This document shows positions 1-10,197 of a stretch of 64,000 nucleotides of DNA, one piece after another. This DNA is from Sphingomonas prati. GTDB taxonomy: Bacteria > Pseudomonadota > Alphaproteobacteria > Sphingomonadales > Sphingomonadaceae. The stretch is taken from positions 62,001 through 126,000 of the forward strand of contig NZ_BMJP01000002.1 of the NCBI RefSeq assembly GCF_014643515.1, in the 5' to 3' direction. Under the pieces are notes generated by a model. That model worked only from the letters and a program-made list of their open reading frames with translations, ran no database searches and was not told the origin of the DNA. The translations under genes and the position numbers were made by a program. Every line of letters starts with the position of its first letter. Positions within the stretch are counted from its first letter, which is position 1.

Positions 1-2
1 AC

Positions 3-1361
3 CTCGGCGCCGCGCGGGCCCAGGTATCGCGCGGCGGTCTCGACGCCGTGTCCGAAGTGCTGAACTCGCCGGTCATCGCCGACCTCCGCCGCCAGCGCGC
101 GGAGGTCCTGCGCGACACCGCAGTGGTCGAGGCGAAATTCGGTCCGAAGCACCCCGAAAGCATCCGCGTCCGCGATCAGCTCACCTCGCTCGACAGCCAG
201 ATCCAGGCTGAATCGCGCCGCGTCGTGAACTCGCTCCAGGCGACCGCCGCCGCGGCGGAAGCGCGTGCGAGCAGCCTGCGCGGGTCGCTCAACAACCTCC
301 AGACGCAGCGCGAACGGGACTCGCGCGCCGCCGCCCTCGCCTCCAGCTACGAGCGCGAGGCGGCGGCCAAGCGCGCGCTGTACGAACGCATGTCGCAGTT
401 GTCGCTCGGCAGCACGCAGGCCGCCCAGGTCTCGCTCTCGCAGGCCGCGATCATCGACCGGGCGGACGTCCCCACCCATCCCACCTCGCCCAACCGTCCG
501 CTGCTGCTGGCGCTCGCCGCCATCGTGGCGCTGGTCGCCGGCGCGGGCACGATCGGCGTGCAGGAAGCAATGGCGGGCGGGCTGCGCACGTCGGAGGAGG
601 TCCAGGCGCAGCTTGGCGTCCCGGTCCTCGCCGCAATCCCGAACGAGAAGGCACGCAACCCTGCGGACATCCTGATCGATCGGCCGACGTCCTTCTTCGC
701 GGAATCGCTGCGCATCGCGCGCGCCAGTATCCTCGGCGTCCGCGATCAGGCGCCGCCACAGGTCATCGCCATCACCTCGGCGCTGCCGAGCGAGGGCAAG
801 ACCACCACTGCGCTCGCCTTCGCCCGCACGCTCGCGGCGGCGGACGCGAAGACGCTGCTGATTGAGTGCGATGTCCGCCGCGCCGCAATGCGCCACCTGG
901 TCCGCACACCCGCCACCAGCACGGGTCTGGTCGAGGTCCTGCAGGGCAAGGCGACGCTGACAGAGGGAATCGTCCCGTCCGACGTCCCCAACCTCGACCA
1001 ACTGCTCGTGTCGGTCCCGTTCTACAGTGCCGAGGATCTGTTCGGTGGGGAGGAGATGCGCCAGATCCTCGATGCCGTCCGCGCGCAATATACCCATATC
1101 GTGCTCGATCTTCCGCCGATCCTCGGGCTGGCCGACGGCCGGTTCATCTCGGTCCTGGCCGATGCGGTCGTGCTGATCGTGCGGTGGGGCGTCACGCCCG
1201 CCGCCGCGGCAAAGGCGGCCCATTCGCTGCTCCGCAACGACGGCGGCAATACCGTCGGGGTGATCTACACGATGGTCGATTCATCGGCGGAGGTCATGGG
1301 CGGGCTCTATTATTCGAAATATTACGCGAAGAATTATTCGAAATACTACAACGCCGAATGA
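3..1361 (+). CDS. Wzc/GumC-type polysaccharide copolymerase with tyrosine-autokinase domain (5' partial)
   Basis: Inner-membrane chain-length regulator and tyrosine autokinase for exopolysaccharide export. The frame is open to the left window edge, so the N-terminal Wzz part is missing. Counting from the GTG at 48, an Arg/Glu/Ala-rich coiled coil covers residues 20-125, a membrane helix lies near 153-172, and a cytoplasmic P-loop domain follows: Walker A LPSEGKTTT (about 245-253), Walker A' LLIECDVRR (about 270-278) and Walker B IVLDLPP (about 351-357). The last 20 residues carry seven tyrosines, the usual autophosphorylation tail. Walker A' has Glu where bacterial tyrosine kinases usually have the first Asp of DxD. 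The gene heads a cluster with wecG-like, ugd, fcl and gmd. The role is sure at family level; the polymer is unknown. Confidence 0.9.
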   Translation, partial: LGAARAQVSRGGLDAVSEVLNSPVIADLRRQRAEVLRDTAVVEAKFGPKHPESIRVRDQLTSLDSQIQAESRRVVNSLQATAAAAEARASSLRGSLNNLQTQRERDSRAAALASSYEREAAAKRALYERMSQLSLGSTQAAQVSLSQAAIIDRADVPTHPTSPNRPLLLALAAIVALVAGAGTIGVQEAMAGGLRTSEEVQAQLGVPVLAAIPNEKARNPADILIDRPTSFFAESLRIARASILGVRDQAPPQVIAITSALPSEGKTTTALAFARTLAAADAKTLLIECDVRRAAMRHLVRTPATSTGLVEVLQGKATLTEGIVPSDVPNLDQLLVSVPFYSAEDLFGGEEMRQILDAVRAQYTHIVLDLPPILGLADGRFISVLADAVVLIVRWGVTPAAAAKAAHSLLRNDGGNTVGVIYTMVDSSAEVMGGLYYSKYYAKNYSKYYNAE

Positions 1362-1563
1362 CCGCGCAGCGGGACAGCCGGCCGATCCGGGCCGCGTCCG
1401 TCCCATCGCATCCGATGAGCGCCATGACACGGGGTAGCATGATGGTATCGCAGGGAACGGCCGCTCGCCGGGCGGGTCACCGCCGGTCGGCCGCATCGCC
1501 CCCCGTCGCCGCCACCGCCACCGGTCATTGCGATCGGATGCGACCGGGCCTGTCCGGTCGGTG

Positions 1564-2340
1564 ATGCGGCAGGACACGGAAACTGTCGGCACGATCGTCG
1601 TCGGGGGGGTCACCGCATCCCGCACGTCGCGCCGTGAACTCGCCGAACGCATGGTCGCCGACACCGCCCGCGCGCACCGCGGCGAACTTGCGGTGCCACG
1701 CATCGTCACCTCGCTCAACGGTCACATCCTCGCCAAATATCATGCCGACCCGGCATTCCGCGCGATCTTCGACGAGGCGGATCTCGTCGATGTCGACGGC
1801 ATGCCGCTCGTCTTCGCGACTCGCCTGCTCTGCCGCCAACCGCTACGCGAACGGGTCGCCACCACCGATTTCATCCATGACGCCTGCGCCGCCGCCGCGC
1901 CCGCGGGCGTCCGGTTCTTCTTCCTGGGCGCCAAGCCCGGCGTCGCCGAACGCGCAGCGGACACGTTCCGCGCGCTCTACCCCGGCCTGATCATCGCCGG
2001 CACCCGCGACGGTTACTTTGCCGACGCGGAGGCGCCGGCTATCGTCCGACAGATCGTCGACGCCGGCACCGACATCCTCTGGCTCGGGCTCGGCGTGCCC
2101 AAGCAGGAACAGTTCGCGATCGAATATCGCGAGCAACTCGCCGGGCTTGCTTGGATCCGGACCTCCGGCGGCCTCTTCGATCATTATGGCGGCAACATCC
2201 CGCGCGCGCCGATGTGGCTGCAATCGGCCGGCCTCGAATGGCTTTACCGCGCGATGCGCGAACCGGCCCGGCTTGGCCTGCGCTACATGTACACCAACCC
2301 GGCGGCGCTCTACCACCTGCTCACCAAGACCCGCGACTGA
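1564..2340 (+). CDS. WecG/TagA/CpsF family glycosyltransferase
   Basis: GT26-family enzyme that transfers a sugar (often N-acetylmannosaminuronate, glucuronate or glucose in this family) to a lipid-linked intermediate on the cytoplasmic face. Family blocks are clear: TSLNGHILAKY and DVDGMPLV near the front, FFFLGAKPGVAERAA in the middle, then GTRDGYF and the signature LWLGLGVPKQEQF. The length of 258 aa is normal. An ATG 36 bp upstream (1528) is also in frame; I chose 1564 because homology begins just after it, but neither start has a good ribosome binding site. It lies 200 bp after the copolymerase and converges on the next gene. The position in an exopolysaccharide cluster suggests a late side-chain or backbone transfer, GumM-like by inference. 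Confidence 0.88.
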   Translation: MRQDTETVGTIVVGGVTASRTSRRELAERMVADTARAHRGELAVPRIVTSLNGHILAKYHADPAFRAIFDEADLVDVDGMPLVFATRLLCRQPLRERVATTDFIHDACAAAAPAGVRFFFLGAKPGVAERAADTFRALYPGLIIAGTRDGYFADAEAPAIVRQIVDAGTDILWLGLGVPKQEQFAIEYREQLAGLAWIRTSGGLFDHYGGNIPRAPMWLQSAGLEWLYRAMREPARLGLRYMYTNPAALYHLLTKTRD

Positions 2341-2356
2341 TCTCCGCAGACGGGGC

Positions 2357-3262
2357 TCAACGCCGCGCGCGCAACCGATCCAGCTCGCGCAACGGTCGCA
2401 TCGTCAGCCCGCCCAGCGACACCGACGTCCGCTTCACATCGACCAGCGTCGCCGGCCCCGCTGCGGACAGCGTATGAAATCCTTCCGTACACGGCGCCGC
2501 ACTCTCCGGCGCCACGATCCGCGCCCCCGGTGCGATAACGCACCGTTCCCGATCCAGCGTCGGAAACGCCAGCATCCGGATCGCCCCACCATAAGTCCGC
2601 GCACAGTCCTGCACCGGCAGCTGCACGACGCCGTCCACCACGATCGCGCTGCCGCCCGGCCGCGACCCGGCGATGTCCTGCCGCACCGGATTGGCCGGAT
2701 GCGGCGTCCACGGCCCGGTGATCCGCTCGGCATAGGCGACATGCAGGCTCGCCAGATGATCCTCCGGCCGGTCCGCCGATGCATAGAACAGCCACCACAG
2801 CCCATCATGGAACAACGGCGTCGCATCGATCGCGACATGGTCGAGCTGGATCACGCACTCGCGCACCCAGCGATCCGGGAACGCCTCCGCGCGGTACAAT
2901 GTCAGCCCGCCGGACTGGTGCGCCTCGGGCAGCATCCACGTCGCGCCGTCCGCGTCGAACACGATCGGGTAGGACAGGTGCCACGGCTCGGCCAGCACCG
3001 GCCGCTGGTCGATCAGCCGGTACTGCGCGTCATAGACCAGCACCGCGATCGTCCCGACCGCCGTCCGGTAATCGAACGCCTCGACGAACACATACAACCG
3101 ACCGTCGCGCCAATATCCGAACGGATCGGCCAGATACGCCAGCCCCGCCGGCATCGGCAGCCAGTGGAGCGGATACCCCTCGACGCTACCGCGCCCGATA
3201 ATCTCCGCCATCGGCGCCGGCACGATCACGCAGCGCCACAGATCCTTCGCCAGCTGCACCAC
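2357..3262 (-). CDS. Glucosamine inositolphosphorylceramide transferase N-domain-like beta-propeller protein
   Basis: A 301-aa soluble protein without a signal peptide. The repeated aromatic/Asp motifs (LADPFGYWRDGRLYVFVEAF, LSYPIVFDADG, DATPLFHDGLWWLFYAS, GGSAIVVDGVVQLPVQ) are typical of five-bladed beta-propellers of the GH43-like fold. The same pattern occurs in the N-terminal domain family named after plant glucosamine inositolphosphorylceramide transferase (GINT1-N). Bacterial members occur in polysaccharide loci, and their reaction is not settled. It is encoded opposite the WecG-like gene (16 bp between stops) and 41 bp downstream of ugd, so it probably closes the gmd-fcl-ugd transcription unit. 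A sugar-modifying or glycosyltransfer-associated role is inference only. Confidence 0.65.
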   Translation of the reverse strand: MVQLAKDLWRCVIVPAPMAEIIGRGSVEGYPLHWLPMPAGLAYLADPFGYWRDGRLYVFVEAFDYRTAVGTIAVLVYDAQYRLIDQRPVLAEPWHLSYPIVFDADGATWMLPEAHQSGGLTLYRAEAFPDRWVRECVIQLDHVAIDATPLFHDGLWWLFYASADRPEDHLASLHVAYAERITGPWTPHPANPVRQDIAGSRPGGSAIVVDGVVQLPVQDCARTYGGAIRMLAFPTLDRERCVIAPGARIVAPESAAPCTEGFHTLSAAGPATLVDVKRTSVSLGGLTMRPLRELDRLRARR

Positions 3263-3303
3263 GCGTCCCCTCCGTCAGGCCAGACCGCGCCGCAGCCGGA
3301 GCC

Positions 3304-4608
3304 TCAGCCGCGCCCGATACCCTGGTAGCGCAGGCCCGCCGCCTCCACGTCGCGACGATGATACACGTTGCGCAGGTCGACGAGCAGCGGCGTGTTCATC
3401 GCCGCCGCGATCCGTTCCAGGTCTAGCGCGCGGAACGCGTTCCACTCGGTCACGATCACCAGCGCGTCGGCACCTTCCGCCACCGCATAGGCGTCCTCGG
3501 CGAACTCGACGTCCTTCAGCATCTTCGACGCCTGCTCATGCCCTTCCGGGTCGTACGCCCGCACGATCGCGCCGGCATCCTGCAACGCCTGGATCAGCGA
3601 CAGCGACGGCGCATCGCGCATGTCGTCCGTATCGGGCTTGAACGTCAGGCCCAGCACGCCGACCCGCCGACCGCGCGGGTCGCCGCCCATCGCGCGCAAC
3701 ACCTTGCGGCCCATCGCGCGCTTGCGGCTATCGTTCACCTGCACCACCGCCTCGACGATCCGGACCGGCACGTCATGGTCCTCCGCCGTCTTCAGCAGCG
3801 CCAGCGTATCCTTGGGGAAACACGACCCGCCATAACCGGGGCCGGCGTGCAGGAACTTGGAGCCGATCCGGTTGTCCATCCCGATCCCGCGCGACACGTC
3901 CTTCACGTCCGCGCCCACGACCTCGCACAGGTCGGCGATTTCGTTAATGAACGTGATCTTTGTCGCCAGGAACGCGTTGGCGGCATATTTGATCAGCTCC
4001 GCCGTCCGCCGCCCGGTGAACATCAGCGCGGACCGGTTGAGGTAGAGCGGGCGGTAGATCGCCTCCATCACCGCGATCGCGTCCGGGTCCTCGGTGCCCA
4101 CCACCACGCGGTCGGGCCGCTTGAAGTCGGCGATCGCCGCCCCTTCACGCAGAAATTCCGGGTTCGACACGACCCATGCTTTCGCGTTCGGAGCGACCTC
4201 CGCGATGATGCGCTCCACCTCGTCGCCCGTCCCCACCGGCACGGTCGACTTGGTCACGATCACCGTCGGCTTGGTCAGCGCGGCCGCGATCTCGCGCGTC
4301 GCGGCATGGACATAGCCGAGGTCGGCGTGCCCGTCCCCGCGGCGCGACGGCGTGCCCACCGCGATGAACACCGCATCGGCATCCGCCACGCCGGCGGTCA
4401 GGTCGGTCGTGAACGACAGTCGCTTCGCTGCCACGTTCGTCGCCACCAGTTCCTTCAGGCCCGGTTCGAAGATCGGCATGATCCCGTCGTCCAGCGCCGC
4501 GATCTTGGCGGCGTCCTTGTCGACGCAGACGACCTCGTGCCCGAAATCGGCGAAGCACGCCCCCGATACCAGCCCGACATACCCGGTTCCGATCATCGTG
4601 ATACGCAT
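3304..4608 (-). CDS. ugd: UDP-glucose 6-dehydrogenase
   Basis: Oxidises UDP-glucose to UDP-glucuronate with two NAD+, supplying an acidic sugar for exopolysaccharide. The length of 434 aa fits the family. Visible are the N-terminal Rossmann motif GTGYVG (residues 7-12), the central domain with NPEFLREGAAI (149-159), and the catalytic Cys263 in GPGYGGSCFPKD. The C-terminal Rossmann domain contains VGVLGLTFKPDTDDMRDAPS. A GGAG ribosome binding site sits 5 bases before the ATG. It lies 105 bp downstream of fcl on the same strand, consistent with one nucleotide-sugar operon. Assignment is secure. Confidence 0.96.
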   Translation of the reverse strand: MRITMIGTGYVGLVSGACFADFGHEVVCVDKDAAKIAALDDGIMPIFEPGLKELVATNVAAKRLSFTTDLTAGVADADAVFIAVGTPSRRGDGHADLGYVHAATREIAAALTKPTVIVTKSTVPVGTGDEVERIIAEVAPNAKAWVVSNPEFLREGAAIADFKRPDRVVVGTEDPDAIAVMEAIYRPLYLNRSALMFTGRRTAELIKYAANAFLATKITFINEIADLCEVVGADVKDVSRGIGMDNRIGSKFLHAGPGYGGSCFPKDTLALLKTAEDHDVPVRIVEAVVQVNDSRKRAMGRKVLRAMGGDPRGRRVGVLGLTFKPDTDDMRDAPSLSLIQALQDAGAIVRAYDPEGHEQASKMLKDVEFAEDAYAVAEGADALVIVTEWNAFRALDLERIAAAMNTPLLVDLRNVYHRRDVEAAGLRYQGIGRG

Positions 4609-4713
4609 AGGAGCTCCATGTGTTCGGTCCGGCAGAGTGCTGCAAACCGGTTAGTCAGGGATCTGCACCAGCCGCAACCCCCTAAGGCCAGGGGGCGCGG
4701 CGGGATGGCAGTA

Positions 4714-5673
4714 TCAGACGGCGCGCTGCCCATCCGGATCGGCGACGAACCCGGCATAGACGCCGGCAATCCCGTCACGCAGGGCGATCCGCGGGGACCA
4801 GCCCATCGCGTGCAGCTTGCCGCTGTCCATCAGCTTGCGCATCGTCCCGTCGGGCTTGCTTGGATCGGTTTCGATCTTTCCGTCGAACCCGACGATGTCG
4901 CACACCAGCTCGGTCAGTTCGCGGATCGTCACGTCGTCGCCGTAGCCGACGTTGATGTGCCCATCCCCCGAATAATGCGTCATCAGGAACACGCACGCAT
5001 CGGCCAGGTCGTCAACGTGCAGGAATTCGCGGCGCGGCGTGCCCGTGCCCCAGATCCCCATCGCGTCCGCCCCCGCCGCCTTGGCGTCATGCGCCTTGCG
5101 GATCAGCGCGGGCAGGACATGGCTGTTCTTCAGGTCGAAATTGTCACCCGGCCCGTACAGGTTGGTCGGCATCGCGCTGATGTAATCGCGCCCATGCTGG
5201 CGACGGTAGGCGTGCGCCAGCTTGATCCCCGCGATCTTGGCGATCGCATACCATTCGTTCGTCGGCTCCAGCGGGCCGGTCAGCAGTGATTCCTCGACGA
5301 TCGGCTGGGCCGCTTCCTTGGGGTAGATGCAGCTCGACCCCAGGAACAGCAGCTTGCTCACATCGGTGCGGTGCGCCGCCTCGATGATGTTCGCCTCGAT
5401 CATCAGGTTTTCGTAAAGGAAATCGGCCGGATAGGTGTCGTTCGCCAGGATCCCGCCGACCTTTGCCGCCGCCAGGAACACCGCGTCGGGCCGTTCCGCA
5501 TCGAACCAGCCGCGCACCGCGGCCTGATCGCGCAGGTCGACCGTCTTACGGTCGGTGGTCAGGACCTCGCAGCCCTCCTGCCCCAGCCGCCGCACGATGG
5601 CGGACCCGACCATGCCGCGATGGCCCGCCACATAGACGCGCTTGCCCGCCAGCGCATAGATCGGGTCCGCCAC
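4714..5673 (-). CDS. fcl: GDP-L-fucose synthase (GDP-4-keto-6-deoxymannose epimerase/reductase)
   Basis: Makes GDP-L-fucose from the Gmd product by 3,5-epimerisation and NADPH-dependent reduction. The protein is 319 aa. It has the extended-SDR nucleotide motif GHRGMVGSAI near residue 15, the LGSSCIYP block with the catalytic serine region, the catalytic Tyr-Lys pair in YAIAKIAG, and the family motif NLYGPGDNFD. The frame is open further upstream, but that part overlaps gmd. I take the GTG at 5671-5673, 2 bp after the gmd stop, because conserved sequence starts there. The tight spacing implies translational coupling with gmd. Confidence 0.95.
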   Translation of the reverse strand: MADPIYALAGKRVYVAGHRGMVGSAIVRRLGQEGCEVLTTDRKTVDLRDQAAVRGWFDAERPDAVFLAAAKVGGILANDTYPADFLYENLMIEANIIEAAHRTDVSKLLFLGSSCIYPKEAAQPIVEESLLTGPLEPTNEWYAIAKIAGIKLAHAYRRQHGRDYISAMPTNLYGPGDNFDLKNSHVLPALIRKAHDAKAAGADAMGIWGTGTPRREFLHVDDLADACVFLMTHYSGDGHINVGYGDDVTIRELTELVCDIVGFDGKIETDPSKPDGTMRKLMDSGKLHAMGWSPRIALRDGIAGVYAGFVADPDGQRAV

Positions 5674-5675
5674 GG

Positions 5676-6794
<1,119 letters not shown>

Positions 6795-6872
6795 CTAAGG
6801 TCGACCCCACCCCGCCGCGACGTGCTCCCCCAAGCACGGCAGTGCGTTAACAGCAGCCCGCCGTCAGAACAA

Positions 6873-6885
6873 GTTGCACTGCACA
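6873..6885. promoter_or_regulatory. Putative PhaR-type operator upstream of gmd
   Basis: GTTGCACTGCACA contains the near-palindrome TGC-ACT-GCA and lies about 130 bp before the gmd start. The core TGCACTGCACAA is identical to that at 10198-10209, just before the phasin gene. TGC-N3-GCA agrees with published binding sites of PhaR/AniA-type regulators in alphaproteobacteria. The regulator gene is not in this window, so function is inferred from sequence identity alone. Confidence 0.4.
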
Positions 6886-7008
6886 ATCTTGGACGTTGTT
6901 AACCATGGTTTCCGCTACGGCATGGCTGCGTCGGCGCGGTCCTTCGGCTATGATCTGCCCGCCCCGCGGGCCAAGTCGATGATGACGCTCGGCTTTTTCC
7001 GTGGCCGA

Positions 7009-8214
7009 TCAGATTGCGGCACCCGCCGCGTTCACGCCCATCGATTGCAGATATCGTTTGATCTGCCGCGCCGCCTGCCGGATGCGCTGTTCGTTCTCGA
7101 CCATCGCGATCCTGACGAACCCCTCGCCCTCCTCGCCGTACCCGACACCCGGCGCCACCGCGACGCCGGCATGGGTCAGCAACTGCTTGGAAAACTCCAG
7201 GCTGCCGAGATGCGCCAGCGCCGGCGGCAGCGGAGCCCAGGCGAACATGCTCGCGCGCGGCGACGGGATCGCCCAGCCCGCGCGGCCGAAGCTCTCGACC
7301 ATCACGTCGCGGCGCCGCTTGTACAGCTGGCGGTTCTGCTCGACGATGTCCTGCGGCCCGTTGATCGCCGCCACCGCCGCCGCCTGGATCGGCGTGAACG
7401 CGCCATAATCGAGGTAGCTCTTCACCCGCGTCAGCGCGGCGATCAGCACCGGGTTGCCCACCGCGAATCCGATCCGCCAGCCCGCCATGCTGTATGTCTT
7501 ACTCAGCGACGTGAACTCGACCGCCACGTCCTTGCCGCCCGGCACCTGCAGAATCGACGGCGTCGGCTGGTCGTCATAGTACAGTTCGGAATAGGCCAGG
7601 TCGGACAGCACCCAGATGCTGTGCTCCTTCGCGAACGCCACGACCCGTTCGTAGAACTTCAGGTCCACGACTTCGGCGGTGGGGTTGGATGGGTAGCCGA
7701 TCACCATCACGCTGGGCTTGGGCACCGTGAACTTCACCGCGCGCTCCAGCGACTCGAAGAACCGCTCGTCGGGCGTTGTCGGGATCGACCGGATCGTGGC
7801 CCCCGCGATGATGAACCCGAACGTGTGGATCGGATAGGACGGGTTGGGCGCCAGCACCACGTCGCCCGGCGCGGTGATCGCCTGCGCCAGGTTGGCCAGC
7901 CCCTCCTTCGACCCCAAAGTCACCACCACCTCGGTCTCGGGATCGACATCGACCCCGAACCGCCGCTTGTAATAGCCGGCCTGCGCCTTCCGCAGCCCGG
8001 GGATGCCCTTCGACGCGGAGTAGCCGTGCGACCCCGGATTCGCGGCGACCTCGGCCAGCTTCGCGATCACGTGCGGCGGCGGCGGCAGGTCGGGATTGCC
8101 CATGCCCAGGTCGATGACGTCCTCGCCGCGTGCGCGCGCCGCTGCCCGCATCGCGTTGACTTCGCTGATGACATAGGGCGGCAGCCGGCGGATGCGGTAG
8201 AAGTCGTCGTTCAT
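7009..8214 (-). CDS. Class I/II aminotransferase, AlaC/LL-diaminopimelate aminotransferase-like
   Basis: PLP-dependent fold-type I aminotransferase of 401 aa. It begins MNDDFYRIRRLPPYV and has GMGNPDLPPPPHV, the substrate/PLP stretch LAPNPSYPIH, YPSNPTAEVVD with the conserved Asn, SDLAYSELYYDD, and the PLP lysine in SLSKTYSMAGWRIGF. The closest family pattern I recognise is the alanine-forming or diaminopimelate-type aminotransferases often annotated as LL-DAP aminotransferase in sphingomonads; substrate cannot be fixed by eye. The start at 8214 is preceded by GAGGA nine bases upstream; an in-frame extension to 8277 is less likely. It is divergent from phaC across 152 bp. Confidence 0.88.
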   Translation of the reverse strand: MNDDFYRIRRLPPYVISEVNAMRAAARARGEDVIDLGMGNPDLPPPPHVIAKLAEVAANPGSHGYSASKGIPGLRKAQAGYYKRRFGVDVDPETEVVVTLGSKEGLANLAQAITAPGDVVLAPNPSYPIHTFGFIIAGATIRSIPTTPDERFFESLERAVKFTVPKPSVMVIGYPSNPTAEVVDLKFYERVVAFAKEHSIWVLSDLAYSELYYDDQPTPSILQVPGGKDVAVEFTSLSKTYSMAGWRIGFAVGNPVLIAALTRVKSYLDYGAFTPIQAAAVAAINGPQDIVEQNRQLYKRRRDVMVESFGRAGWAIPSPRASMFAWAPLPPALAHLGSLEFSKQLLTHAGVAVAPGVGYGEEGEGFVRIAMVENEQRIRQAARQIKRYLQSMGVNAAGAAI

Positions 8215-8366
8215 CGGGTCCAGTCCTCGGGATATGGGCCTTGGGTTTGGCCGACCAGCTGTCGCATGATCGGACAAATGGCACTATAGGCTGGAACAGC
8301 GTCCCGCGACAGGCTCGGTTATCCGCCGATCGTCGGATCGGGGACGGCGACCGGGAGAGGATCGTC

Positions 8367-10184
8367 ATGGCCAAATCCAAGGGCACGAAACCGCCGCGCG
8401 ATCCGGCGCAAGACCCGGCCCCCGAACCGAAGCCCGATCCGGCCCCGGCGTCCGCCGCACCCTCGCTGGAGGATATTCAGCACTGGACCGGCATCGTCGG
8501 CCAGGCGCAGCAGCAGATGATGGAGCATATGGCCGGCGCGCTCACCGCCGCCGCCGATACCGCCCCGGCCAAGACCTTCCCGATGCAGGACCCCGCCGTC
8601 TTTCTCCGCGCCCAGGCCGAGTTCTGGCAGGACAGCATGGCGCTCTGGCAGCGTTTCCTCACCCCCGCCACCCCCGCCCCCGCGGCCGAAGCATCGCCCC
8701 CGCCCAAGACCGGCGACCGCCGCTTCGCCGCGCCGCAGTGGCGCGACAACCCCGTGTTCGACATGATCCGGCAAAGCTACCTCATGGTCACCGACCATCT
8801 GCTCAAGGGTGTCGACCAGCTCAGCGGCCTCGACGATCGCCAGCGCGAAAAACTGCGCTTCGCCACCACCGCCTTTGCCGATGCGATGAGCCCGACCAAC
8901 TTCGCGCTCACCAACCCGCTCGTGCTGGAAAAGACGGTCGAGACGCGCGGCCAGAATCTGGTCAAGGGCCTCGAACACATGCTCGCCGACATCGGCCGCG
9001 GGCAGCTGACCCATACCGATCCCACCGCGTTCGAAATCGGCCGCAACCTGGCGATGACGCCCGGCAAGGTCGTCCGCGAAACGCCGCTCTACCAGCTCAT
9101 CCAATATACGCCTGCGACGGAGAAGGTGGGCGCGATCCCGCTCGTCATCTTCCCGCCGTGGATCAACCGCTTCTACATCCTCGATCTCAACCCGGAAAAA
9201 AGCTTCATCCGCTGGGCGGTCGAACAGGGGCTGACCGTGTTCGTCGTGTCGTGGAAATCCGCCGACGCGACGATGGTCGACGTCACGATGGACGACTATA
9301 TCCTGCGCGGGCAGGTCGACGCGATCGACACGGTGCGCGATCTGCTCGACGTCCCCGCCGTCCACACCATCGGCTACTGCGTCGCGGGCACCGCGCTCGC
9401 CTGCACGCTCGCCATCCTTACCGAACGGGGGCAGGCGGACAAGGTCGCCTCGGCCACCTTCTTCACAGCACAGGTCGATTTTGACCAGGCAGGCGAACTG
9501 ACGATGTTCATCGACGACGAACAGCTTGCGATGCTCGGCAAGCTGTCCGCCGAAACCGGCTATCTCGACGGGCGCTACATGGCGCTGACGTTCAACCTGC
9601 TGCGCGGGCGCGACCTGATCTGGAACTATGTCGTCAACAACTACCTGCTGGGTCAGGATTATCCGCCGTTTGACCTGCTCCACTGGAACGGCGACACCAC
9701 CAACCTGCCCGCCAAATGGCATCAGGCCTATCTGACCGACCTCTACCGCGACAACAAACTCGCCCGCGCCGGCGAATATGTCATCGACGGCACGCCGATC
9801 GACCTGTCCGTCATCCACACCCCCGCCTACATCCAGGCGGGACGCGAGGATCACATCGCGCCGGTCGAAAGCGTGTTCAAGCTGACCCGCCACCTGAGCG
9901 GCCCGGTGCGCTTCGTGCTCGCCGGCTCGGGCCACATCGCCGGCGTCGTCAACCCGCCGTCCGCCACCAAATACCAATATTGGGTCAACGAGGCGAAGGT
10001 CGACACGCTTGACGCCTTCGTGGCGGATGCGACCGAGACGAAGGGCAGCTGGTGGCCCGACTGGCGCCGCTGGATCGCCGCGCTGGACGGTGAAACGGTC
10101 GCGGTCGACGGCGCGCGCATCCCGGGCGAGGGCAAGCTGCCCGCGATCGAGGATGCCCCCGGCCGCTACGTCCGGACGCGCTGA
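8367..10184 (+). CDS. phaC: Class I poly(3-hydroxyalkanoate) synthase
   Basis: Polymerises 3-hydroxyacyl-CoA into PHA at the granule surface. The protein is 605 aa. A Pro/Ala/Lys-rich N-terminus is followed by the alpha/beta-hydrolase-type domain. The lipase-like box is GYCVAG with nucleophile Cys338; Asp495 (in GREDHIAP) and His523 (in GSGHIAGVVNPP) complete the triad, with the same Asp-His spacing as the Cupriavidus enzyme. The conserved HWNGDTTNLP block is present. GGGAGAGG lies 6 bases before the ATG, which fixes the start against the longer open frame from 8241. The phasin gene follows 88 bp later. No phaA, phaB or phaR gene lies in the window. Confidence 0.96.
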   Translation: MAKSKGTKPPRDPAQDPAPEPKPDPAPASAAPSLEDIQHWTGIVGQAQQQMMEHMAGALTAAADTAPAKTFPMQDPAVFLRAQAEFWQDSMALWQRFLTPATPAPAAEASPPPKTGDRRFAAPQWRDNPVFDMIRQSYLMVTDHLLKGVDQLSGLDDRQREKLRFATTAFADAMSPTNFALTNPLVLEKTVETRGQNLVKGLEHMLADIGRGQLTHTDPTAFEIGRNLAMTPGKVVRETPLYQLIQYTPATEKVGAIPLVIFPPWINRFYILDLNPEKSFIRWAVEQGLTVFVVSWKSADATMVDVTMDDYILRGQVDAIDTVRDLLDVPAVHTIGYCVAGTALACTLAILTERGQADKVASATFFTAQVDFDQAGELTMFIDDEQLAMLGKLSAETGYLDGRYMALTFNLLRGRDLIWNYVVNNYLLGQDYPPFDLLHWNGDTTNLPAKWHQAYLTDLYRDNKLARAGEYVIDGTPIDLSVIHTPAYIQAGREDHIAPVESVFKLTRHLSGPVRFVLAGSGHIAGVVNPPSATKYQYWVNEAKVDTLDAFVADATETKGSWWPDWRRWIAALDGETVAVDGARIPGEGKLPAIEDAPGRYVRTR

Positions 10185-10197
10185 TCGGGGCTCATGC

